DNA from: Dysgonamonadaceae bacterium
GTDB lineage: Bacteria; Bacteroidota; Bacteroidia; Bacteroidales; Azobacteroidaceae
Length of the DNA stretch: 13,283 bases
Direction of reading: 5' to 3'
Assembly (NCBI GenBank): GCA_031260235.1
Contig: JAIRKG010000091.1
Coordinates: 1-13,283 of the forward strand
A model generated the notes under the pieces. That model was not told where the DNA came from. It saw only the letters and a program-made list of their open reading frames with translations, and searched no databases. Of this stretch, positions 7,085 through 13,283 are shown piece after piece. Both the position numbers and the translations under genes were made by a program. Numbering within the stretch: the stretch's first letter is position 1; every line of letters begins with the position of its first letter.

Positions 7085-8398
7085 TTAATTCCTTCGTGCT
7101 TCGGCTTTCCGTGCAATATTGAGCATCAACTGCGGATTGCGATTGTATGCCGGATGTGTAATCAACGCTTCGATGATTTCGTTGTCGTCCAGATTGTTTG
7201 CGTTGAAGATAAACGGTTTGGGACGATTTGTAATCCTGTCTATAGAAATGTCTTCTCCATAATATTTTTTCAACAAATAGCGGATCCATTTTTCTTCTTC
7301 TTCGGTATGTTGCAGTTCTTCTTCCGCTTTCCGGATAACTTCGGAATTTTCGAGTATTTTTTTTCTTCCGTTTCCAATTTCGATAATGGGAGGAACGACG
7401 TCTTCAATGCCGAAACCTGTTGCCAGAATCGTTATTTTAATCTGATCTTCCAATTCCGGGTCGAAAGCCGTACCCCAGATTACTTCAATATCGGGATTGA
7501 ATTTCCCCATGAAGTCGTGAACTTCGTTCATTTCCTCCATCTTTAAAGGTTGGACGTCGCCGAATGTGATATTCAGCAGGATTTTTTTCGCCTTAAATAC
7601 GTCATTGTTATTCAACAGGGGAGAATGTAATGCATTGTTGATTGCCGTCAAAACGCGATTTTCACCTTGTCCCAGTCCGTTGCTCATAATGGCGACACCG
7701 CCGTTGCGAAGAGTGGTATTAACATCGGCGAAATCCACGTTGACGATACCTGCTACGGTGATGATTTCCGAAATACTTTTAGCGGCAATTGTCAAAGTAT
7801 CGTCGGCTTTTTTGAAAGCGTTCGGAATATCCAGGTCGAAGTAAACGTCGCGCAGGCGCTCGTTATTGATTACCAGCAAAGCATCCACGTTTTGCCGAAT
7901 TTCTTCAACGCCTTTCAAGGCTTGTATGATTTTTTTCACTCCTTCAAACAGAAACGGTATGGTAACAATTCCGACCGTCAATATATTCATTTTCTTGGCG
8001 ACTCCTGCAACGATAGGAGCTGCGCCTGTGCCGGTTCCACCGCCCATACCGGCTGTAACAAACACCATCTTGGTGCCGTCGCTCAGCAATCGTTCCAAAT
8101 CGGCGATGCTTTCTTCGGCGGCTTTCCGTCCTATTTCGGGTCTTCCGCCGGCGCCCAAACCTTCGGTTGTCTGTTTGCCTAACTGCATTTTGACAGGCAC
8201 TTCGCTTTTCAACAAGGCTTGATTGTCGGTATTGCATAAGACGAAAGATACATCGCGGATTCCACCTTCGCAATACATGTGTGTAACGGCATTTCCGCCG
8301 CCGCCGCCGACGCCCATTACTTTGATGATTGACGGTATTGCTCGCGGAAAATCAAAGTTCAATAATTCGTCTTCCGATTTTATTATATTTCCTTCCAT
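7085..8398 (-). CDS. ftsZ: Cell division protein FtsZ
   Basis: Tubulin-like GTPase that polymerises into the cytokinetic ring at midcell. The 437 residues show the N-terminal glycine loop GVGGGGGN (29 to 36), the GTP-binding signature GGGTGTG (119 to 125), the FEG segment (151 to 153) and the T7 catalytic loop NVDFADV (220 to 226) with D222 and D225 in place. The GTPase core therefore looks intact. After a charged linker rich in Glu and Lys, the C-terminus (394 to 437) contains FIFNANNLDDNEIIEAL and a basic end, not the DIPxFLR-like peptide of proteobacterial FtsZ; this matches my recollection of Bacteroidetes FtsZ. The gene follows ftsA after 21 bases. AGAAG about 8 bases before the ATG is the nearest thing to a ribosome site. 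Confidence 0.97.
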   Translation of the reverse strand: MEGNIIKSEDELLNFDFPRAIPSIIKVMGVGGGGGNAVTHMYCEGGIRDVSFVLCNTDNQALLKSEVPVKMQLGKQTTEGLGAGGRPEIGRKAAEESIADLERLLSDGTKMVFVTAGMGGGTGTGAAPIVAGVAKKMNILTVGIVTIPFLFEGVKKIIQALKGVEEIRQNVDALLVINNERLRDVYFDLDIPNAFKKADDTLTIAAKSISEIITVAGIVNVDFADVNTTLRNGGVAIMSNGLGQGENRVLTAINNALHSPLLNNNDVFKAKKILLNITFGDVQPLKMEEMNEVHDFMGKFNPDIEVIWGTAFDPELEDQIKITILATGFGIEDVVPPIIEIGNGRKKILENSEVIRKAEEELQHTEEEEKWIRYLLKKYYGEDISIDRITNRPKPFIFNANNLDDNEIIEALITHPAYNRNPQLMLNIARKAEARRN

Positions 8399-8419
8399 GA
8401 AACTTCTATTTTTTCGTTG

Positions 8420-9715
8420 CTAATTATTCTTATTAGCTGTATTATAGTCCGATTCGTTAAAAAGATCGCCGGACAGAGAATCCAATTTTTTCTTAAATTT
8501 GTCCATCAAGGAAGGTTTTCTTCTATTAACAGGAATAGATTCATTCGATTTTAATTCCTGCATTGTTTCCGGTTCTTTTTGGATGTTTTCTACAGATTCT
8601 TTTTCCGCCGAAGTTAATAAACCGATGATTGTGGCATATTCCGCCGGTTGATTCGTTCCGGTAACCATAGGATACGCCATGCGAAGATTCTTGTTTGTTT
8701 TATTACGGAAAGAATCTTCCAAATGACGGAGCATCGCACCACCGCCCGTAATAATAATCCCCGAACCCAGCGCATCGGCATATCCCGATTCCTGAATCTG
8801 GTGGATTACGTTTTCCAGAATTTCATTGACCCGCGCCTCAATAATTATATTTAAATTCCTGACTTCAATTTCGCGCGAAGTGCTAAGCCCTTCATCTATG
8901 GTTATTTTTCTCAGGTCTTCAAAATCTGTGACGGCGCTGCCGGAATTCTTCTTCAGATTTTCGGCTTCTTCTTCCGAAACATTCAGGCAACGAACATCTT
9001 TGGTAATTGCCGAACCACCCAAAGGAATGGTTGTTAAATATCTCAAAATTCCACTTTTATAAATGGAAACAGATGTAACACCCGCGCCAAATTCAACCAA
9101 AGCGCAACCCAATTCCTTTTCTTCCTTTTCCAGCACAGCCGCCGCCGTAGCCAAAGGAGACACTATGTATCCCGCAATTTCTATATTTTGGGGAATTGCC
9201 CGCCTTATCAAGTTTTTCAAACTGGGATTGCTCACTACAATCAGTTGATAACGCGCTTCGATAGAGGACGCGGTTGTTCCTTTTGGGCTGGCGTTTAACT
9301 GTCCGTCCACATAATATTCGGGAGGAAGAAATTCCAGTACTTCATACAATTCGGGTTTGTACTGTTTCACTTCTTCCGCAATTGCGTTTAATAATGGCTG
9401 GTCTATCATTTTATCGACCTGTTTGTGAATACTGTAGCGTTCCGTATGCAAGGACTGTCCGCCGATACTGACATATACGCTCTCAATCGGAGCGTGCAGT
9501 TTGGGTTTGGCATAATCCTCGTTTAACCGGTTAATCAAACCGGTTATTTTTTCATTTGCGGCGTCCACATTATAAATGCAGCCTCTTTTGATGCAATTTT
9601 CCGAATCTGCTTTTTCGGTGTGCAAAATGGATATTTCCTCCTTAGACACTTTCCGGACAATCATAGCAACTATTTTTGAAGTGCCCGGGTCAATTGCAAC
9701 AAAGTATTGTCCCAT
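8420..9715 (-). CDS. ftsA: Cell division protein FtsA
   Basis: Actin-like ATPase that tethers FtsZ to the cytoplasmic membrane and recruits later divisome proteins. The 431 residues show the phosphate-1 loop IDPGTSK (8 to 14), the SHS2 (1C) subdomain around 84 to 162 with VYVSIGG at its start, the phosphate-2 region VEFGAGVTSVS (207 to 217) and the adenosine loop IIITGGGAML (320 to 329). A basic amphipathic stretch, RRKPSLMDKFKKKLDSL (398 to 414), is the likely membrane-targeting helix. It is followed by an acidic, Asn-rich tail of about 17 residues, so the helix is not at the very end. The phosphate-2 loop has Glu208 where many FtsA proteins have Asp. The gene lies 43 bases after ftsQ and 21 bases before ftsZ, the conserved ftsQAZ order. 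Confidence 0.96.
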   Translation of the reverse strand: MGQYFVAIDPGTSKIVAMIVRKVSKEEISILHTEKADSENCIKRGCIYNVDAANEKITGLINRLNEDYAKPKLHAPIESVYVSIGGQSLHTERYSIHKQVDKMIDQPLLNAIAEEVKQYKPELYEVLEFLPPEYYVDGQLNASPKGTTASSIEARYQLIVVSNPSLKNLIRRAIPQNIEIAGYIVSPLATAAAVLEKEEKELGCALVEFGAGVTSVSIYKSGILRYLTTIPLGGSAITKDVRCLNVSEEEAENLKKNSGSAVTDFEDLRKITIDEGLSTSREIEVRNLNIIIEARVNEILENVIHQIQESGYADALGSGIIITGGGAMLRHLEDSFRNKTNKNLRMAYPMVTGTNQPAEYATIIGLLTSAEKESVENIQKEPETMQELKSNESIPVNRRKPSLMDKFKKKLDSLSGDLFNESDYNTANKNN

Positions 9716-9758
9716 ATTTCATTAATTTTTAATTGATTTTCTCATTACGCAAGAGCGT
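9716..9758. repeat. AT-rich ftsQ-ftsA spacer with AATTAAAAATTAA motif
   Basis: The 43-base gap contains, on the minus strand, AATTAAAAATTAA (9734 to 9722), just upstream of the ftsA ATG at 9715. It resembles the heptads in the gltB-gltD gap and the arms of the ftsZ-YqeY hairpin. No ribosome site or promoter was recognised. Confidence 0.4.
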
Positions 9759-10541
9759 TTATTGTTCCGCTAAATCCATTTCACGTTTTGCTTTCAGCGC
9801 CGCGTCGGTGAGCGTACAAACCACCTGATTTTTATATTTCAGGTTAATCGTCGAATACCTGTTCCATCCGATTTTACTTAACCCTTTGTCGTAAAAAGCC
9901 CGCAATTTAGATAAATTTTCTTTATAATTCTCTATTTTTCCCAAAACAATACGATGATTCCCCACAATTGGCGTCAGCACAACATCCTGATCGTAGGAAA
10001 TGTAGATTTGCGCAATCTGGGAATCCCAAAATTTATCCTTTTGCAAATAACATGCAAAATCATACAGTTGGTTTTTGGCATATTCGCCGCTTATGTTCCC
10101 GACAGCAACCGGAACATAAGCCGCAAAATTGCTCGGAACAGGCATTATTTCCCGCTCGCTATCAACATAATAACTTCCATTCGGAGAAAACACCCGCAAA
10201 ACCGGAACTCGCTGGTAAATCTTTATTTTTACGTTTCCACCTGTGGTTTTGAAACATTCCGCTTTTTTAACCAGTCTGTTATTTGCCAATTTTTCTTCAA
10301 TTTCGGAAGTGTTGATCTCTCTCCTATTTTTTCCCTTCGGAAATATTTTTTCCGCTTTCATCCAGGCAATAATATCGCTGGCTGAAATATAGTTTTGCTC
10401 TCCCGTATTTTCTATTTTTACATCCACTTCCCCGCAAACCGCGTCTTCGGAAGTGTGGAAAAAATTCAGGTAAATCACGGTAGATACCATGTATGCCAGC
10501 AACAAAACGGCAAAAGAGACGATCAGTATTTTCTTAACCAT
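9759..10541 (-). CDS. ftsQ: Cell division protein FtsQ
   Basis: Bitopic inner-membrane divisome protein that links FtsZ-ring components to septal wall synthesis. The 260 residues begin with a very short basic cytoplasmic tail (MVKK), then one hydrophobic segment at about 5 to 28 and a large extracytoplasmic part. The region at about 39 to 111 matches a POTRA-like domain (YISASDIIAWM, RREINTSEIEEKL, VKIKIYQRVPV). It is followed by the FtsQ beta domain with YYVDSEREIMP at about 124 to 134. Overall similarity is low, as usual for FtsQ, so hydrophobic profile and position carry much of the call. The ATG overlaps the murC stop by 8 bases (ATGGTTAA), implying translational coupling. Confidence 0.9.
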   Translation of the reverse strand: MVKKILIVSFAVLLLAYMVSTVIYLNFFHTSEDAVCGEVDVKIENTGEQNYISASDIIAWMKAEKIFPKGKNRREINTSEIEEKLANNRLVKKAECFKTTGGNVKIKIYQRVPVLRVFSPNGSYYVDSEREIMPVPSNFAAYVPVAVGNISGEYAKNQLYDFACYLQKDKFWDSQIAQIYISYDQDVVLTPIVGNHRIVLGKIENYKENLSKLRAFYDKGLSKIGWNRYSTINLKYKNQVVCTLTDAALKAKREMDLAEQ

Positions 10542-11916
10542 TTAAAATCTTTTTTATGGGTTCGACCAAAAGTTCAATATCGCCGGCGCCGGCAATCAAA
10601 AGGGTTTCGCAGTTGCCTGTTTTCATGTGTTCCAACAATTTCGTTTTGCTCAACAGACACTTTTGGAGGCTTGTTACCAGGTCCAGAATCGTTTGGGAGG
10701 AAATGCCCGGTATCGGCTCTTCGCGCGCGGGATAAATCGGAATCAGTATTACTTCGTCGGCTAGGGAGAGCGATTCGGCAAATTCTCTGTAAAAATCGCG
10801 GGTGCGGGAATATAAATGCGGTTGGAAAATCACCGTCAGTTTTTTGTCGGGATACAATTGCCGAACAGAGGTGATGCTTTCCCGCAATTCGTCGGGGTGA
10901 TGGGCGTAATCGTCTATCAACACCAAATCGTCGCGTTTGATATGGAAATCAAACCGGCGTTTGGCTCCGCGGAAGGAGGCCATTCCGGCTCTCAGTTCGT
11001 CGTCGGAAACGCCGTTTAGATAGGCGATTGCCAGGGCTGCCACTCCGTTGAGGATGTTGATGTTTACAGGGACACCCAACCGGATGTCCGTGATTGTTCT
11101 TTCGGGGGTAACGAAATCGAAGGTGATTTCGCCATTGCCCGTCCGGATGTTTGTGGCGCGAAAGTCGGCTTCAGTTCCCCCTTTCGGGTGGATTTTTGGG
11201 GCGGTATAACGATACACTTTTACACCTTTTTTGAGATTCGGTTCAATATCTACCCCCGCTTCCATCAGCAAAACGCCGTTTTCCCGAATTAGCGAGGCAA
11301 AATGAGCGAAACTTTCCTTATAGGCCGCTTCCGTTCCGTAAATATCCAAATGGTCGGGCGAAACGGAAGTAATCACCGCCATAAAAGGGGTCAGCCGGTG
11401 GAAAGAGCGGTCGTATTCGTCGGCTTCGATCACTGTCAGGTCGCTCGTGCCGGACAGTAAGAGATTGCTATCGTAGTTTTTCAAAATTCCGCCAAGGAAA
11501 GCATTGCAATCCACTTTTGATTGCTTCAGGAGATGGGCAATCATGCTCGAAACGGTTGTTTTTCCGTGCGTACCGGCGACGCATAATCCGCGTGTGGCGC
11601 GTGTGATTTCGCCCAGAACCTGTGCGCGTTTCATAAGTTTGAAGCCGTTTTCGCGGAAGAAAGTCAGTTCGGAGTGGTTGTTGGGGACGGCGGGCGTCCA
11701 AATGACCGACGTCTGTGTTTTGTTTTTGAACGTGGGCGGAATCAAATTGACGCAGTCTTCGTAATGGATCTCGGCGCCTTCTCGGTTTAATTGTTTTGTT
11801 AGTTCCGATTCTACGCGGTCATATCCGGCTATTTTTTTGCCTTTGGCGAGAAAATAGCGGGCGAGGTTGCTCATGCCGATACCGCCGGCGCCGATTAGGT
11901 AGATGTTGTTTTGCAT
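10534..11916 (-). CDS. murC: UDP-N-acetylmuramate--L-alanine ligase
   Basis: Cytoplasmic ATP-dependent ligase that adds L-alanine to UDP-N-acetylmuramate, the first step of the peptidoglycan stem peptide. The 460 residues are standard. Seen in order: the N-terminal nucleotide-sugar binding loop GAGGIGMSNLA (9 to 19), the ATP P-loop AGTHGKTT (114 to 121), EADEYDRSF (164 to 172), PDHLDIYG (187 to 194), DDYAHHPDE (335 to 343) and FQPHLYSRTRDF (364 to 375). AGTHGKTT and DDYAHHPDE are typical of MurC and separate it from MurD, MurE and MurF. The start is 12 bases after the stop of the nuclease gene; AAAGAAA before the ATG may help ribosome binding. The 3' end overlaps ftsQ by 8 bases. Confidence 0.97.
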   Translation of the reverse strand: MQNNIYLIGAGGIGMSNLARYFLAKGKKIAGYDRVESELTKQLNREGAEIHYEDCVNLIPPTFKNKTQTSVIWTPAVPNNHSELTFFRENGFKLMKRAQVLGEITRATRGLCVAGTHGKTTVSSMIAHLLKQSKVDCNAFLGGILKNYDSNLLLSGTSDLTVIEADEYDRSFHRLTPFMAVITSVSPDHLDIYGTEAAYKESFAHFASLIRENGVLLMEAGVDIEPNLKKGVKVYRYTAPKIHPKGGTEADFRATNIRTGNGEITFDFVTPERTITDIRLGVPVNINILNGVAALAIAYLNGVSDDELRAGMASFRGAKRRFDFHIKRDDLVLIDDYAHHPDELRESITSVRQLYPDKKLTVIFQPHLYSRTRDFYREFAESLSLADEVILIPIYPAREEPIPGISSQTILDLVTSLQKCLLSKTKLLEHMKTGNCETLLIAGAGDIELLVEPIKKILNG

Positions 11917-11928
11917 TTTCTTTATTAC

Positions 11929-13023
11929 TTATTTTTTATGTGTTAAAAATGCTGCAAATTCATCCAAAGAGTGCTGCAACACTTCTTTTGGAATAAGTTG
12001 GCGTTTATATTCGGCTATCATTGTAGGACTTAAACTGCGGCTCATTGCGTATTCCACAATACTATGGTCGGCTTCCTGACAGAGTAGAATGCCAATACTT
12101 GGGTTTTCGTTGCTGCGGCGAACATCGCGGTCGAGGGCTTCAAGATAAAATTCGAGTTGCCCCATATATTCAGGCTTGAACTTGCCTTTTTTTAGTTCGA
12201 TAGCCACTAAACATTGTAAGCCCCTGTGAAAAAAAACCAAATCAACTTTGAATGTAGAATTACCTACTTGCAAAGGAAGTTCTGTAGCATAATGCAGAAA
12301 GTCCTTGCCAATTTCAAGAATAAAATCTTTCATATTTGCCAAAATGCCGTTGTGCAGTCGTTTTTCGGAATGTTTTTGCGGAAGTCCAAGAAAATCGACA
12401 AAAACGGTATCTTTCAGCATTGGCGTAACTTGCGGATACATTTCTTTCAACCCTTTGGAAAGGTTATGCTTATCGCCCATCAGCGAGGTAAAAGTATGAT
12501 TTTTTAGACAACGCTGCAATTCTCGTGCGTTTAAATTTTCTTTGTAGGAATAAAGTATGTAAAAAATGCGTTCTTCTATGGTTTTGCAAGCATTAAGTAT
12601 CTGGAAATGATTTGATAATGTTGTTATTTCGAGAAAACGCGGAAATTGTGCAGACACTGTTTGCACAATTTGAACTTCTATTTGTGCCGTTTCTGCCTGC
12701 ACAAATTTAGACAATTTCAATTTCTCTTGATAATAAATAAATTGAACAGAAGAATAGGTCTCATAAAGCGAAACCATATTGTAGATATTTCGCCTACTAA
12801 AACCTTTCAAGGTCGGGTCTTGCGCCCGCAGATATTCCGAAAGTTGCATTACGGTTTTGCTACCCCAAGCCGAGTTTTTGAGCCGAGCAGAAACATACCC
12901 GCCAACCTTCCAAGCCGACAGCAGATTTTCGTTATTCACTGTCTGCAATGCACATGAGCGGTGCAAGTTTATTATGCCGTGTACCTGTTGAAATTCTTGG
13001 GTTGCTAATATATTGTCTGCCAT
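11929..13023 (-). CDS. DUF1016/YhcG-type PD-(D/E)xK nuclease-domain protein
   Basis: A 364-residue protein with two parts. The N-terminal half (about 30 to 180) matches the DUF1016 N-terminal domain: an AWKVGGYVSARL segment, GSKTVMQLSEYLR (54 to 66), KGFSRRNIYNMVSLYETY (73 to 90) and TIEERIFYILYSYKENLNARELQR (148 to 171). The C-terminal part (about 205 to 345) is a PD-(D/E)xK nuclease fold, with D261 in KVDLVFF and E276-L-K278 in AIELKKGKF as the probable metal and catalytic residues, then QLEFYLEALD and IGILLCQ. The family is linked by inference to DNA cleavage and to mobile or defence islands; its substrate is not established. It sits 15 bases after murG and 12 before murC in the same direction, and is visibly more AT-rich than murC. 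Length and catalytic residues suggest an intact, functional gene. Confidence 0.88.
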   Translation of the reverse strand: MADNILATQEFQQVHGIINLHRSCALQTVNNENLLSAWKVGGYVSARLKNSAWGSKTVMQLSEYLRAQDPTLKGFSRRNIYNMVSLYETYSSVQFIYYQEKLKLSKFVQAETAQIEVQIVQTVSAQFPRFLEITTLSNHFQILNACKTIEERIFYILYSYKENLNARELQRCLKNHTFTSLMGDKHNLSKGLKEMYPQVTPMLKDTVFVDFLGLPQKHSEKRLHNGILANMKDFILEIGKDFLHYATELPLQVGNSTFKVDLVFFHRGLQCLVAIELKKGKFKPEYMGQLEFYLEALDRDVRRSNENPSIGILLCQEADHSIVEYAMSRSLSPTMIAEYKRQLIPKEVLQHSLDEFAAFLTHKK

Positions 13024-13026
13024 ATC

Positions 13027-13045
13027 TAACTATTTTTTTTAGTTA
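13027..13045 (-). other. Small perfect inverted repeat at the murG/nuclease junction
   Basis: TAACTA (13027 to 13032) and TAGTTA (13040 to 13045) are perfect inverted arms around seven T. The structure covers the murG stop codon and ends four bases before the nuclease ATG. In RNA it would be a weak six-pair A-U-rich hairpin. It could be chance in AT-rich sequence. Confidence 0.35.
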
Positions 13046-13283
13046 TGCTGCATTATTCTTATAATCTTCTCGATTTCATCCACAATCCTTTCCGCCGCAT
13101 CCGGCAAAGCAAGTTTTTTGATGTTGGCGCTCAGTGTTTCCAAACGTTCCGGATTGTGTACCGCATCCAAAGCCAGCGGAATGAGTTTTTGCGGGGCATC
13201 GGCGTCGGAAACGAGCAGGGCAGCATCTTTATTGACCAGAGCAAGGGCGTTTTTGGTCTGGTGGTCTTCGGCAACATTGGGCG
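13039..13283 (-). CDS. murG: MurG C-terminal end (partial, cut by window edge)
   Basis: The reading frame enters at the right edge of the window and runs 80 full codons to a TAA at 13039 to 13041. It starts PNVAEDHQTKNALALVNKDA and ends EKIIRIMQHN. The PNVAEDHQTKNA segment is the well-known C-terminal substrate-binding motif of MurG (glycosyltransferase family 28 C-terminal domain). MurG is the membrane-associated transferase that adds GlcNAc to lipid I to give lipid II. Only the last fifth or so of the protein is present; its start lies outside the window. The position upstream of murC fits the dcw order, apart from the nuclease gene in between. Confidence 0.93.
   Translation of the reverse strand, partial: PNVAEDHQTKNALALVNKDAALLVSDADAPQKLIPLALDAVHNPERLETLSANIKKLALPDAAERIVDEIEKIIRIMQHN

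Noticed and set aside
7035..7289. Minus-strand frame overlapping the ftsZ end and ending ELTNEELKDWTDCVELIS
   Set aside because: The tail looks protein-like and suggested a frameshifted FtsZ extension, but the main FtsZ frame ends normally and the overlapping part is out-of-frame ftsZ; the tail lies in the hairpin spacer.
11929..13023. Toxin-antitoxin or complete restriction-modification system around the nuclease
   Set aside because: No partner methyltransferase, specificity subunit or small antitoxin gene lies next to it; both neighbours are cell wall genes.

Overview
The window looks like a chromosomal segment of a Bacteroidetes bacterium, most likely order Bacteroidales. The basis is the gene order murG-murC-ftsQ-ftsA-ftsZ-GatB/YqeY with no ddl between murC and ftsQ, Bacteroidetes-style FtsA and FtsZ C-termini, AT-rich spacers without strong Shine-Dalgarno sequences, and dispersed CGTCATTGCGAGG/GAAGCAATCC repeats. 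Genus and species cannot be read from the sequence. All convincing genes lie on the minus strand, so the window is read from its right end to its left end.

Right part (13283 to 7085): the distal half of a division and cell wall (dcw) cluster. It holds the 3' end of murG, an intruding DUF1016/YhcG-type PD-(D/E)xK nuclease gene, then murC, ftsQ, ftsA and ftsZ. Gaps are 15, 12, -8, 43 and 21 bp, so this is almost certainly one transcription unit. MurG and MurC act in the cytoplasmic steps of peptidoglycan precursor synthesis. FtsQ, FtsA and FtsZ build the divisome: FtsZ forms the ring, FtsA anchors it to the membrane, and FtsQ is the bitopic scaffold.

Middle and left part (7010 to 507): a GatB/YqeY-domain protein gene, then gltB (31 bp away) and gltD (83 bp away), which encode the large and small subunits of glutamate synthase (GOGAT). 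An AT-rich terminator-like hairpin lies between ftsZ and the YqeY gene. A GC-rich stem with an eight-base U tract lies about 95 bp past gltD and is the best candidate for the end of the operon.

Far left (1 to 506): no gene is supported. The stretch holds the gltBD terminator, a second hairpin and a cluster of four related palindromic intergenic repeats in both orientations.

Most of the window is ordinary housekeeping sequence. The items most worth a second look are the nuclease gene spliced tightly into an otherwise conserved essential operon, and the repeat cluster beyond gltD. I did not find evidence for a wholly new system.
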